Assembly (NCBI GenBank): GCA_002914845.1
Contig: JXTC01000186.1
Coordinates: 305,456-369,455, forward strand
Direction of reading: 5' to 3'
Origin: Trema orientale
Lineage: Eukaryota > Streptophyta > Magnoliopsida > Rosales > Cannabaceae
Length of the DNA stretch: 64,000 bases
Shown here piece after piece: positions 33,190-45,799 of the stretch. Made by a program: the position numbers and the translations under genes. Under the pieces are notes generated by a model, which worked only from the letters and a program-made list of their open reading frames with translations, searched no databases and had not been told where the DNA came from. Within the stretch, counting starts at the first letter, position 1, and each line of letters begins with the position of its first letter.

Positions 33190-34351
33190 CATAGGTTAGC
33201 CAACCTTACTGTTTATTTATTTTATTAATCTAATAAGTGTTGTGTTTTATTAGTTGTTTATTGGAAAGAAAGTAAGGAATAATAATTGCCTCAAACTTTG
33301 AGGATTAACCGATAGATTGCTATGTTTCCTGTTTTACAAGACATGAAGAAACAAGATAATCTTTTCCAAGTCCCAGTTAAGAAACAAGATAATCTTTTCC
33401 GAGTCTTCCAGTTATCTTTCACTCTACTAGTTTGGTCTTTCTTTCAACTATAAAACTCTTAGTTTTGCTAAATACGATGTCAAAAAGGAGATAACAACTA
33501 ACAAGCCCACAAAAGGAAAAATTAAAAAAAATAATAATAAACAAATAAAACCAAACATGGTTTTTTGTTCTATAATTTAGGTTTTTTTTCCCCTTAATTT
33601 TGAAGGATAGGCAATATGTTACTCTCAGTCCTATCATATCATGTGAAAAAAAATCCATATAAGGGGGAACATGATGTAACGCACTCCAAATGTTATATTG
33701 TTTTGTTATATCTTTTTCATCAATAGCCACGCCCATTGTTTCAACAATCAACAATAATAATATTGCATGCATATATTACCCCTCACATAATATGCCTTTT
33801 TCTTTTTCAAGTTTTGCTTACAAATTTCTCTGTTTTTACTTGGTAATTCAACGTTGATGAATTATTTTGTCCAAATTTTGATTAGGTCACTATCTATTTG
33901 AACAACAAAATTTGTCAATAGTGCTCATAATTCACTCTCAAATCTTATAACCTTTTTTTCATGATGAACATAGTGAGACAACAATAGAAACCCTTTGTGG
34001 ACAATTTTGGGAAGTTGATTAGGTATACTGTGAATCTTTCATTGTCTAGACAATTTTTAAAAATTTTGGCTAGTAAAGAAAGAGGGAAGGAGGAAGGGGA
34101 CATGCTTAGGTTTGCAATGAATTCTTTAGTAAAACCATGATTTGGACATGTCAGAGAGAAGGCCTTTTGTTTATTTTCTGCCCCCATGTGATGGTTATAG
34201 CAACAACTCATTCTCCTTACCCCTCCTTGTGTGAAGTGTAAAGTGACTCGACTTGAAAAATGAACAGTTGAACCCCTCTTTGCTTCATTAAAAAATTTAA
34301 ATTAAAATCCCTCATTTTTAAAAAATAAATAGATAAATAAAACCCCCTTTT

Positions 34352-34395
<44 letters not shown>

Positions 34396-35460
34396 CTAAT
34401 AGTTTAAGCCAAAAGGAGTGGATTATGATAAGTTCTTTTCTCTCTTCTCAAGACACCCCACACCACAAGCAAACACCAATGCAAGAATGGCCAAGTCCTG
34501 AGTATTGACCACCAAGACAGAGCTAAGAAAGAAACGTTTTTCGAGCTAATTAAAATAGCTTTTGGTGAACTAGTGACATTACTTATGATAACTTTTTTTT
34601 TTTAAGTGTCTTGTACTAAAAGTTGCTTATGATTGGAGAAATTTCTGTTAAACAAAATCCACTCATATCCACAAAACCCACGTCGAAGGAGAGACTTTTT
34701 ATCAACAAAATGAACAAACCTTCCATTACACAATTCTAAAAAAAGCTTCATACTTTGTATTGTCGGAGACAAGCCATGATGAACATATACATACACTTGA
34801 AAAAAATAACCTATGATACATTTTTTTTAATCCAAAATGAAGTTTTCTTCATTGAACCACATGGAGAATGGAAAGAAAGTGGGAAAAATGAGATCCATTT
34901 GGCTATGACATTTATGTAGTGGTGGTCACCACATTCAGATAACTGTATATATAGTTAATTTGTTGAAACTACTTAAGATAGCGTAAAATCCACATCTTTG
35001 TAACTGTACGTTGTGTTGTATTCTCTCACGTGTGTGTGTATATACGTATTTATATGCTTGATTATGCAATGTCTTTGTCATTGTTTTTACCCAATTTGGC
35101 CGAATGTCTCTGATTAAAATTCAGTGTTATTAGGTAGAGAGTAGAAAAATCGTGTAGTTTTCTAATTGGGTTTTACATGGAACTAAGAATTAACTATTCC
35201 TTATTGGTATTTTATTATTTTTTTAATAGGCAGTTTGTCACTTCCTATGCATAATTACAAGTATATTGTATGGATAAAAATGAAATGGTATTTTGGAAGT
35301 ATTTGTAGGACGGCACTAATAGGCCTTTAGTTTTTGGTTGCACGCCATCTCCTCAATCCTCATGAAAAAATAAAATGTAATTAAAACATAAAGGGGGAAA
35401 TATGCATGAATCAGCAAAAGTGGAGAGCAATCAATGGTAGCAATTCTATTTGTTTAAACA
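33180..35460. repeat. Duplicated non-coding block D, copy 2 (possible distal HAM2 control region)
   Basis: Collinear partner of 22960-25280. It lies 4.5-6.8 kb upstream of HAM2. A local repeat of about 33 bp (AAGAAACAAGATAATCTTTT twice, about 33344-33415) is present here and single in D1. Frames such as 33419-33772 are not preserved in D1. Conservation is patchy, with islands at about 34110-34220, 34431-34478 and 35284-35323. Confidence 0.7.
34353..34392. repeat. (CT)n microsatellite
   Basis: An uninterrupted run of 20 CT units inside D2; D1 has a poly-T tract at the matching place (24231-24251). Confidence 0.95.
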
Positions 35461-35984
35461 TTGTCGAAAATTTATGGTTTTTATCATAAAAGAATAGCTT
35501 CCAAAGTCAATCGCTTGACCTTTATCCTCAAAGACACGCTTAATAATGATTAGGGGCTAAACTAAATTACTTAGCTTAAAGCCTTAAACTATGCAATTGA
35601 TGAAAATATTTAATTTCAGAACATATTCTTGGTTAATAACGTTTAAACTATAACTTCACCAACCCGTTACTTCATTTGCTTTTTTAAATTATTGGCTAAA
35701 GTTTTTTAGTTTATTAGTAAGCAAAATCATGATATCTACCTTGGTGTCGTCACTTGATTTATGATTTGGGCTGTTGGTCTTTAATGAATGTTTTAGTTAT
35801 CAAAAAAATGATGGCATACATGTGTAATCTCCGAATAGAAAAAGAAAACGACGCTTTTGAAAGATGGGCTTGCATGCCCAATTTGAACGAAGAAACGTTC
35901 AGGAGAAATGGACCTAATTAGTAGTGATTTGGGCTAAAATGACTTTTTCAATGAGTATTTTGTATATGGGATTAATGACCGAAT
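35461..35984. other. Spacer beyond HAM unit 2
   Basis: The D homology ends here. I see no gene. Confidence 0.4.
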
Positions 35985-36745
35985 TTTGGAACACTGTTTG
36001 AAACATAGCCCTTTTTCAAACACTGTTAAAAATTTTGAAACTTCTTTGAAAAGTGGCTCTTTTTCATATTTTTTAGACATAAAAATATTAATTTATTTTG
36101 TTTAAATTGATTTATTTTTAAAAATAGATCAACTTAAAAATGACCATTTATCAAAATAAAATTATAAAATGGTTGTTTATTAAATATGTGTGAAAATGGT
36201 TATTTTTTAGATTGATCTAGAAAAAAGGACATTTCTTATAAATACTGTTTGTATATAATGACCTTTTTTTAGAGTATCACTATCACAATATTGGAAACGG
36301 TCAAGGGAGTAGTTAATTATAAAAAAATCATAAATTTTTAGCCATAAATGTAGTGACATTCCTAGAAAAATCATTGAGTATTTATAAGAAATGTCCTTCT
36401 TTTCACTTAAGTTTAAAAACAAAAAGCTATTTTTTACACCTACGTAATAAACAATCATTTTTCTCTCTTTTTTTTTGGGGGCAAAATTGCAGTTTTTCAT
36501 TTGATAATTGTATGTATAATATATCAGTTTTATATTTGTATATCAATTGTATGTATATTATATCAGTTTTTATATATCAATATATCAAATTTATATGGAA
36601 CATTTCAATTTTGAAACTGATATAGTTCTTATAAAATAAATATATTTTGGCATTTGTTGATACATTCAACCATTTTTTCAATATTATTTGAAAAACAAGC
36701 ATTTATTAAAGAAAGACCAAAACTCAGTCATTGGCCTAAGAAGCC
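35985..36745. mobile_element. Long-inverted-repeat element, family A, small copy
   Basis: The left arm (about 35985-36250) contains GACCGAATTTTGG and CATTTCTTATAAATACT. The mirror AGTATTTATAAGAAATG starts near 36377 and the right end is near CCAAAACTCAGTCATTGGCC. It is related to 16325-18397 but with only a short core. Confidence 0.55.
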
Positions 36746-38667
36746 CAAAATCATTTTGGAAAAGGGAAAATTACATAGGCCACTATATTTGGACAAATAA
36801 TACCTAAAATATGAGCCGGCCCATAATATTTATTTTTGTATGACATTCTTTGAAAAATATCATCTTTGTCAGTTATGCGGCACAACTGCACAAGTAAGAA
36901 TGCAGTAGCATTTTCATAATAAAACCATTTTTTTTCTCTGAAAAAACGTTTATGTAAAAGAAGTGTACAAACCTTACTAAAAGCATTGTTGGCTCTACTG
37001 TTTGGCTTGTTCTCTCTTCTCCTTATCATCAAGGGTTTAAGTATCAACATGTTCACTTTTTTTTTTTTTTTTTTAAATTTGTTATCAAAAACCAATGAGA
37101 CTTCAATTCTGTAACTGGTAAAGAAACTTACAGTCACTAACTAAAGAAACTATTTAGTTATTCTTAAAATTAGTAACCAAATTGGTTTCTACCGGCAATT
37201 AAAAACCAATCTGATTACCAGAGAAACCAAGTTAGTTATAGCTACTCTAGAAACTAAAAACTAAATTAGTTTCTACTATAACTCAAAAATTATTTTATAA
37301 TAAAAGCAAATAGTTATGACTATTCTTGAAACCTATCTGATTATCAGCATAGCTTACAATCTGTCCACCATGATCGAACAAAAGTACGTACAGATTGTTC
37401 AACATTTTATTAAGATGGAAAATGGAACTTTATGTTACTTCTTTTGAGCAGACAGCTGTCATTCTTGTCAAGGGACTACCAGGATTTTCATTTGAGAAGA
37501 TGTTGAGCAAGCTTGGATTGTTTGATGTGTACAATCCAATTTGAGAAAGAGTGTTAAAGATCTGCCTCTCTCGTATGACATGTATTCCAAGAGTTTTGGA
37601 GGAATCATATTGCTTAAGTAGTACGATTTTTAAAAGGATAAATATGATAGTTTTTCATTTGAATTTTGTTTTCTTTTCCCTGATTTGTTGCTGATTTATT
37701 TCCTTGTTTATTAGGTTGTTACTGGTTGGAATAATTCTATTTATTCTCAGCCTTCCTCTTTGTATTTTCATGATCTATTGAATACCATTTCAAGAAGTGT
37801 CTTTAGTTTTTTTTTCTTTGGTACCTTCTCTCAAATTGTGTTTCGTGTTCCACCCATTTATGACCCAACCTAGTTATAGTAACTTATAGTTAATCAAAAC
37901 TGGTTAACTTTATGTAGATTTCAAATCATGTTTGTATTAAATTGTGATTCTCATTTTGGCTACTTAACCCATTTTTCAAACACTATAGCCAAGAGAGAGG
38001 GGGGATAGATTAATTGTCAGTGGTCCCACTCAATCAATTTCAAAAATGAAAATATTTGTGTGTCAATAGGCAAAAATGAAATAGTTAGACTACTACAACT
38101 TTTTAGACCTAACTAATTATTTATAACAATTATTTTCTTTGTTCTAATTTGTAATTTTTCTCTTTTTTAAGAAAATTGTTTTATTAGTTATTTGTCCCAC
38201 CAAATCAATTTTATAAGAGAAGTTTAGCTGCTGGAAGTGATAGTTAATATAAAGTATAAAAAAGGAATATGACTAACATTGGTTAATCTTTCTTAAAAAG
38301 TGGTATTCGGCTATTTATCCTAGAAAAAATAGAGCTAATACCACTTTTTATGCACAACTTAATATCAATTCTTTAATGATTACCACGTTTTGCTGTTAAA
38401 AATAAATATACCCCTCAATTTTCAGAATTTTTTAAAGTTATCCATGAAGTAGTTTTGTAATTTTTTATAGCAAAACTAGTATTATTATAGCACAAAAGAT
38501 AATTATTACTTTTTTGTTTGAATTCCTAAAAAGTTGGTAACTGTAAAATGGCTCAATATATTAGTTGATATATCCAATATATGAATTAATTTATTTACTC
38601 CGCATAAAAACTAATATAATTAATGTGTAAATTAAATTTAGTTGATATATCTATGAATAATCTCAAC
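36746..38667. other. Spacer with possible CACTA-type subterminal repeats
   Basis: Between about 37075 and 37290, short direct and inverted words such as AAACCAA, TTAGTTAT, GGTTTCTA and AGAAACTA recur closely. This pattern can occur in the subterminal regions of CACTA transposons, but no ends or transposase are visible. The stretch at 37440-37600 looks slightly gene-like, yet I cannot assign it. Confidence 0.3.
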
Positions 38668-39023
38668 ATCACCCCTTTATTATGGTTAAATACAAAAAAA
38701 AAAAAAAAAAAAAAAACTCTAAAAAAACCTAAAAGTATCCCCTTTATTTTTCAAAAGAGGAAAAAAAATTATACCCTATATACTTTTTTGGTCCAATTTT
38801 TGATTAATTTGTTTTCTAAATAATAATAATATCCTTGGGATATTAAAATCCAAAGTAACTTTTGACAAAGTCTTTGAAACAAATTAAGAGAATTTAGATA
38901 TTTCACATTAGAGGTTTGACTAAAAGGTACATAAGGGATACTTTTTCTTATTTTCAAAAGTAGAGAAATACTTTTGGTTTTATGAAAATAAATAGTTAAA
39001 TGCGCCATAATGGAGGGAGTGTT
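38668..39023. mobile_element. Stowaway-like MITE, aged
   Basis: The right end read inwards is CTCCCTCCATTATGGCGC, close to the Stowaway consensus start CTCCCTCC. The left end is ACCCCTTTATTATGGTTAAA. The arms stay partly complementary through the AAAAGTATCCCCTTTA/TAAGGGATACTTTT region. The expected TA target is not clear. Confidence 0.55.
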
Positions 39024-39049
39024 ATTGGGATGATCTCACATATCTATTA

Positions 39050-40024
39050 GATGTGTAAATATAGGCCGTTTAGCACGACCCAGGTGGGCTCATAAAGGAA
39101 TTTGAGCTAGGCCACACCGACCAATATAATAAGGCAGGATAGGGCAACTCGGCCCGTGAGTCGCCGAGCTGTATGGGCCAAGGGTATGTCGGCCCTAAAC
39201 AGATCTAATAAATGGGCAAAAAGGGGTCAAAATGGGCTAGATTCATTTTCGAGAATAAATTAGCTATATACCACTTTTTTTCCTCATTAATTAAATCTAC
39301 CACTATACCACTTTTTTGAAATGAATTCTTGACGAATTCTTGACGATCTTGACGGATTTTTGAACGATTCTTGACGTCAACAGTGATCTTGATGGATTTT
39401 TGATAGATTCTTGACATTGGCTATGATCTTGACGGTTCTTAATAAATTCTTGATGGATTCTTGACAATCTTGATGAATTCTTGACGGATTCTTGACAGAT
39501 TCTTGATGTCAATGATAATCTTGATAGATTCTCGACGAATTCTTGATGAATTCTTAACAGATTCTTGACTAATTCACTTCCAAAAGTGGTAGAATCTAAT
39601 AGTGGTAGTAAATTTAGTTAAACATTTGAAAAAGTAGTAATTGTCTACTTAATTGGTAAAATAACTAAAAATTAAAAAAATAATTTACAAATTAATAAAA
39701 AGTGAAAAGAAATATATGGGGGAGAGAGAGAATAATGTGAGAGAATTTTTTTAATTTCTATTTCTTGTTTAATGAAAGTTGGAGAAATACTAGGGAGACT
39801 GAGAAAGTTAGATAAGATAGAAATTTGAATGTGAAAATTTTGACTGTGTGGGAAGGTTATTTATAGTGTAAGAGTGTTTTTTCTATTATTAAATTAAAAA
39901 TTAAAAAGGGCCAACCAGTTGGGCCGTCCCATATGCCTTGACCCAAGGCCCAAGGCCGAGCCAAGATCACACCAAAACAAGTATTGGGCTAGCACGCTTA
40001 ACCCAATCCATATTTCCAACCATA
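39050..40024. mobile_element. Degenerate hAT-like element with internal minisatellite
   Basis: The left end region TGTAAATATAGGCCGTTTAG and the right end read inwards (TTGGAAATATGGATTGGGTT) are related. Both ends are GC-richer and share AGCACG with GGCC/GGGC words, a style common in plant hAT elements. The interior holds the TTCTTGAC minisatellite. No transposase remains. Confidence 0.5.
39323..39570. repeat. Minisatellite of 10-12 bp units (GATTCTTGACG / GAATTCTTGATG)
   Basis: About 20 diverged units, with a higher-order pattern broken by spacers like TCAACAGTGATC and TCAATGATAATC. Two overlapping minus-strand frames run through it and give repetitive products such as SRICQESVKNSSR. These arise from the repeat itself. 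Confidence 0.8.
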
Positions 40025-40515
40025 ATATCTATACATTATCAAAAGAGTTTTCACGTTTATAGAGTCTACTAATGGTCTCGTAGCGATAAAAGTGTCTGAT
40101 TCCCTCAAATATCATGCATCTCATTCCCTCAATATCATGTTACCTATCTAAATTTACTTAAATAAGTTAACTAAAATGCCAAAATATTCTTCTTTTTTAA
40201 CCATGATCACTTTAAGCATTTTTATTAGCATCTTTTATGAATTTTCATCGCAATTGGAGTTAGATGAGGTAAATCATTGTCTTCAAATTTGATTTTCTTT
40301 ACCTCATATCTAGTTTTCAACTACAGTCAAAATAATTCGACAATGATCAAGTTTATTTTTTATTGAGGATAAATTTTTATTAGATAGTGGGGACACGTGG
40401 GTAATTATGAATTTTTAATATTTTCTTTTAAAAAAGTCTTAACTTTTGTAAATGAGTTCTAATTTTTGTAAATGAGTTCTAATTTATGACATATTTCACC
40501 ACAGACATTAAAATA
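40025..40515. other. Spacer
   Basis: No gene seen. Confidence 0.4.
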
Positions 40516-41305
40516 GGGTAATAACTGATACATAATGGCACCATTGGTCCCCAACCTAGGATCATTTTGGCATATTGGTCCTCAACCTTTTTTTTGTGGC
40601 ATTTAAGTCCTAAACGTTTGTTTTTTTGGCACCATTAGTTCTTTTGGTATATTCCATCCAAGATTCCGTTAAAATTTATTTGAATGAGGGAAATTTTACA
40701 CCATTGATCTCGAATTTTCAATTGTTTAATAATTTGATCTATAATTTTTTTTGGTATTCATATTTCTAATTAATAATATTACATCTGCCAATCTTTCAGA
40801 AAATTAAAATTTTAAAAAATTAATTTTTCGAAAGATTGACAGATGCAATTACATAAAGAAATGAATATTTAATGGAAAACTATAAAACTTTTTAGGCTTA
40901 TTTGCTGCAAATAGTTAATTAATTTTTTAGAATAACCATTCATAATTACATGAATATTTAATGGAAGTAGTAAATTTTTAGTCAAATTTAACTAGTATAA
41001 AAGCATGTATGACTGTATACAAAAAATTTTTTAGTTTTAAAAATAGTAAGATAATTATTTTTTATTCATAAAGTTACTATAGTTTGACATAAATTAAGGT
41101 TTATTAGTATAATTTTNAATTCAAGATCAATGGTGTAAAATTTCTCTCATTCAAATAAATTTTAACAGAATCTTGGATGGAATATGCCAAAAGGACCAAT
41201 GGTGCCAAAAAAACAAACGTTTAGGACTTAAATGCCACAAAAAAAAGATTGAGGACCAATATGCCAAAATGATCATAAGTTGGGGACTAATAGTGCCATT
41301 AACCC
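40516..41305. mobile_element. Long-arm MITE (about 790 bp)
   Basis: Arms of about 200 bp mirror each other: ATTGGTCCCCAACCTAGGAT on the left against CTTATGATCATTTTGGCATA on the right, read inwards, with GTCCTCAACC, GGCATTTAAGTCCTAAACG and TATTCCATCCAAGATTC in both. The loop (40.75-41.12 kb) has no coding sequence. An undetermined base (N) lies at 41117. The flanking duplication is unclear. Confidence 0.8.
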
Positions 41306-42122
41306 TAATTACTTAAATGTCTTGACCATAAACCTATTTAAAATCAAATTTTTTTTAAAAAAAAAAAAAAAAACTTACAAGCCTAGGATTATTTTTTTTA
41401 GCATCAAACTTCCTCCTCGAAAGTCAAAAAAAAATTATTTGGGTTAAGATAATACATAGATAAAAAAAGATTTCTCAGTATTGAGTTCGATTGAGGTCAA
41501 AAAATTCAACCATAGTCAAGCACAAAAAGAGAAAAGAATTCAGTTCTAGTATATCAAATTGTTTAGAATAGAGTCGAGCCGTCATCTTCAACATAAGTTT
41601 TCATCTGTAATTTTGACTAGGCAAACTTATTTGATTGATGTTGAATATTTACGTTTCTTTAGCATTTAGAAATATAAATTTACAATATTTCATCAATACA
41701 TATCTTGTGGGAGAGAGGAGGACATATTGACCTTTTAATTTGTCATAAAACAAGAAGTATTTTTGTAAATGGGTTAAAATTTTGTTCTATTTTTCACTAT
41801 GAATTTCAAAATAAATTCATGGTGATGTTCATATAATGAGGAGGATACCTTTTACCTGATGACATTCATCAGTTTATAATGCATAATTCAAAATTATAGG
41901 TAAATCAAAGAAATAAATAAAGGTTGGTTTTTCTTGTAACTGAATTAAAAAAAAAAAAATCATGTAATTTGGCTAAGGCAGTGGTATGCATCGGTTATCA
42001 TATTTAAGAAATAGTAGCTTTATACCGTAGTCTACTCTTCTCATATTTTCACTAAAATTATTCTTTATATGAAATGCAATTAGTGCGAATTATTCCTGTG
42101 ATTGTTCCAATATAGCCTTTAT
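41306..42122. other. AT-rich spacer
   Basis: No gene seen; poly-A run at about 41359-41373. Confidence 0.4.
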
Positions 42123-42780
42123 TGTTGGGGACTTGACTGACCCAAATTCGTTGCTCCCAGGATCTCATTTCAAATAAATGTCAGAATAATAAAGAAATAA
42201 TAATAGGGAATAGAAACCAATTTCACAACACAAGAATTTAAGTGGAAAACTCCCAAATCAAGAGAAAAATCTGTCTCTCAGAAAAGAATTTTACTAAATN
42301 AAAAGTTTCTACAATCGCATAGATTTCCATCTCTTCTACCTAATGACCCCAATACACCAAGCACTTTCTCACAAGTATTTTCTCACTCATACCTTACACC
42401 GCCATTCTTTGAACCTCCTCTTTCACAAAGAAACTATACTCTTTTTGAAAGGAGAAACAAAGAGAAAAGAAAGGATTTAATTAGAAGAGAGAACTTGAAA
42501 TGTTTCTAATTTTTGGAATAAAGAGAATGAAGAAATAAAGTCTCTATTTATAGGCTAGGCTCACCAATCCTTCACTAACCTCCACCCAGTTTAAAAGCAG
42601 TTTGCATACTATTTAGGTATTCACATATCTTCACATATATGTATTCATATATGTTCATATGTGTTCACATGTACACGTTCATATGTGTTCACACAGATCT
42701 GTTCACACATATGTTCACATGTGTTTACATAAATATATTTATTTCTATTCACACATATTCACATATATCAACATTTGTAA
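42123..42780. repeat. Repetitive stretch, possibly LTR-derived, with a TTCACATATG minisatellite
   Basis: AATTTAAGTGGAAAACTCCC near 42236 resembles a motif common in plant LTR elements. From about 42605 to 42775 diverged TTCACATATG/TTCATATGTG units repeat. I could not find matching ends or a target duplication, so an LTR origin is only a suggestion. One undetermined base (N) lies at 42300. Confidence 0.35.
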
Positions 42781-43537
42781 TTAAAACCTTATCTTCCTTT
42801 TTACACCTATTAATTTTTTTTTTTGGATGAAAACCGACTACTCAAGGTAATATTATTACTTGAAGCAAAAGAGCATCAATTACATTACAAATGTAAGGAT
42901 TATAATTTCAAACTCCTCAAAGAAAGGAGACGAAAAGTAGATTGCAAATACAACAATAATAAGATTTATGGGTTATTATAATTCTCTAATAGAAGAAAAT
43001 GACAATGGCCACTAGTAAACTATTAGCTTTAGCACTCTTTACTCCTGGATCGTATTTTTTGCGGGGTAGATTATATGATTCTAATACTAATTGAGATCTA
43101 TGTACAACTCATCTGCCTAATAGATTTAAATCAAATAAGAAAATCTCACATTTAAGATATGGTAAATGAACTTAAACATCCACACAACATGTTGTACTAC
43201 AAACTAGATCTAGATCTAGACTTATTAGAAAACTAAAAGAAAATTGAAAAAATCTATCATCTGCACGAGAGGTCAAGGATGAAGGGAGGTCGGAGAAGGA
43301 GAATGAGAGACTCTCTCTGACCTTTGTGAGAGTAGCAGTAGAGATTCTTTTCTGAGAGAGATAAACAGGTATAGAGAGAGAATAGGAACCCTTCTTGTAA
43401 CTATACATATTTTACACCCACCAATTACTTGTTAGGCTGTGTGGAGTTTTATCATATTGTACACTGATCTCCATTGAGGGGATGGAAGCCTTCACAGCGT
43501 TGTTTGCTCCATCCTCGACATAGGCCGCAATCCCTAA
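42781..43537. other. Spacer
   Basis: No gene recognised. The minus-strand frame at 43172-43408 is serine/leucine-rich and unlike any known protein. Confidence 0.4.
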
Positions 43538-44239
43538 AGGCCACGTTTGGAATGCAGGATAAGGATGAGATTGGATTGGATTAAATTAATCCCATGTTTG
43601 GTGCATATATATGAGAGAGATTGGATTTGATTAAAATAATCCACTCCAAAAATAATCTCCTTAGAAGGAGATAAACTTATCCTCTTGAGAATTTGGGATT
43701 GGAAGGGATTATGAATTTGATCAAAAATAATAGAATGTTTTTTAAGTAGTAATAAATGGTACTTTCGAAATTAACATTTAAAAGTGGTAGTACCCAAAAA
43801 TGGTATTTTTCAAAATATTTTTTTATAAGTAATATTTTTGCAAATCGTTTGACAAAAAAAATGTCATTTTCCAAAAATAAGTTTTAAAAGTAGTAATTTT
43901 CTAAATATTTTTTTAAAAGTTATATTTTTCAAAATATTTTTTTAAAAAGTGGTATTTTTGGAAATAAGTTTTTAAAAATGATATTTTTACAAAATTGATT
44001 TTTAAAAATGATACATTTCTAAATTAATTTTTAAAAGTGGTATTTTTCTAAATAATCAAACCTCAAAATTCGTTATTTACCTAAAACTATGAAACACACC
44101 TATCCTAACTAAAAGTAGCATATCAAACATAGGATAGGATTGGACTATAATTCCATCTTGTCCTATCCTGTCCAATCCAATTCAATCTTTTAAAATAGTC
44201 CAATCCTATCCTATCCTATCTTGCAAACTAAACGAAGCC
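43538..44239. mobile_element. MITE with GGCCACGTTTGG-type ends
   Basis: The left end AGGCCACGTTTGGAATGCAG mirrors the right end GGCTTCGTTTAGTTTGCAAG. Both arms contain strings of GGATAGGAT/GGATTGGATT. The middle is an AT-rich run of TTTTTAAAAGTGGTA-like words. TAA precedes the left end, but the right target is not clear. Confidence 0.6.
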
Positions 44240-45013
44240 AAAGTGTAGGATGGAAAACGATCACATGGGAAATATTTTTAGCGATAACAAACATTAGGCA
44301 CACTCATTGTTTCTTTCTCATGGTTTTACTCTCCATATAATTCTATGGATTCACCATTCTCTCAGTCCTACACCATGCTTTGCACGACATATTTTCATGT
44401 AACACATTTATCTACATACACTAGTACTGCTGTTACGTGCTTTACATATGTGGAGTAACATTGCTTTTTCTGATCTATATGAGAATTTTGGTTTTAGTAG
44501 ATCTTTACTGAATAAAGTAAAATTAGACGTACTAATTTGTACACCAATTTTTTCATGCTAAATAGAAATTAAGAATGCTTGAATATCATTATTGAGTGTG
44601 TGAATACAATTTTATAATACTCAAAATGGAAACATAAGAACAGAGTGACAATATACAAACTATAAACTGACTTCATTAACTTCTCAAACTTTACCAAAAG
44701 TAAAAGTGTATTTTTAGTTTGTCACTCGTAAAGATTTCAGAGTCACATGGTTGAATCAATAAATTGAAATCTGAAATTAATTTTCCATTCTTATTGTTCA
44801 AGGTCAGAAACAATTAAGCCGTAGAAAATTTAAAGAATGAATGCATTTAATTAGATGTATGATATGAACAGTCTCTTGATATAAACTCTTTAGTTTCTGA
44901 CATCACATCTCTGATTCAAAATTTTCAAATGATTTCCATCCATATAAACAAGAAAGATAATTAGCAAATTATACTTCAAATAATCACAAGCCTATCAATC
45001 TAATAGCAGAGAT
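44240..45013. other. Spacer
   Basis: No gene seen. Confidence 0.4.
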
Positions 45014-45016
45014 TAA

Positions 45017-45796
45017 GGGCCTGTTTGTCATTGTTTTCTGTTTTCTGTTCTCAAAACTGTGTTTTCAAATATGAGAACAAAAACTATTTTTTATTGTTTT
45101 TAAAAAACACTAGATGTTTGGTAAATGTTTTCTAAAAATCAGTTTCTAGGGAAAAAATTAGATGAAAATATATTCGTATTGTAAAAAAAAAATTAGAGAG
45201 AGAAAGTCAAGAAAAAGTGAGGAAAGAGAAATTCAAGTGAGAAAATAGAAAGAGAAAAAGTCATAAGAGAAAAAGTAATGAGACAATAATGAGAACAAAA
45301 GTTATGAAAGAATAAAAAATAAAAAATGATGAGAAATATAGAAGATAGAGAAACTAATAAAAGCACACGAGAGAGAGAAAGTGATAAGAATATAAGAAGA
45401 GAGAATAAAGATAGATAAAGACATAAAAGATAAAGTAACAATAGAGAATAAGGAGAGAGAATGTGACTAAAAAAAAGAAGGAATAAAAAACGATGAGAGA
45501 AAATAAAGAGAGAGTAAGTGATTAGATAAAATATGGAGAGAAAAAATGATGAGAGAAAATGAGAAGAGAGAAAGTGATGAGAGAGAATGAAGAGAGAGAA
45601 AATGAAAAGAGAGAAAATGATGAGAGAGATGAGGAAATAGAAAGTGATGAGAGAAAAAATTTTCTGCTTTCTTTAATTCTGTTTTTAAAGATTGTTATCA
45701 GAGAACAATGTCAAACACCCTTACTTGTTCTCAGAAAATAGTCTTCTATTTTTAAAAACAAAACACAATCTTTTAGTTATGATGCCAAATACTGCC
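45017..45796. mobile_element. Tourist-like MITE with a GA-rich core
   Basis: It starts GGGCCTGTTTGTCAT and ends, read inwards, GGCAGTATTTGGCAT. TAA flanks both sides (45014-45016 and 45797-45799), as for PIF/Harbinger-type elements. The core (45190-45660) is a purine-rich array of GAGAGAAAGTGATGAGAGA-like words. The matching short frames on both strands are artefacts of this array. Confidence 0.7.
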
Positions 45797-45799
45797 TAA

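Noticed and set aside
33419-33772. 117-codon minus-strand frame in block D2
   Set aside because: The partner block D1 does not keep the frame although the DNA aligns, so it is not under coding constraint.
39205-39512. Two overlapping minus-strand frames with SRI(Y/C)QKS-like repeats
   Set aside because: They are translations of the minisatellite, in two phases, with no start context or conserved partner.
42123-42780. Complete solo LTR
   Set aside because: I found no matching TG...CA ends with a target duplication, so only a possible LTR-derived stretch is reported.
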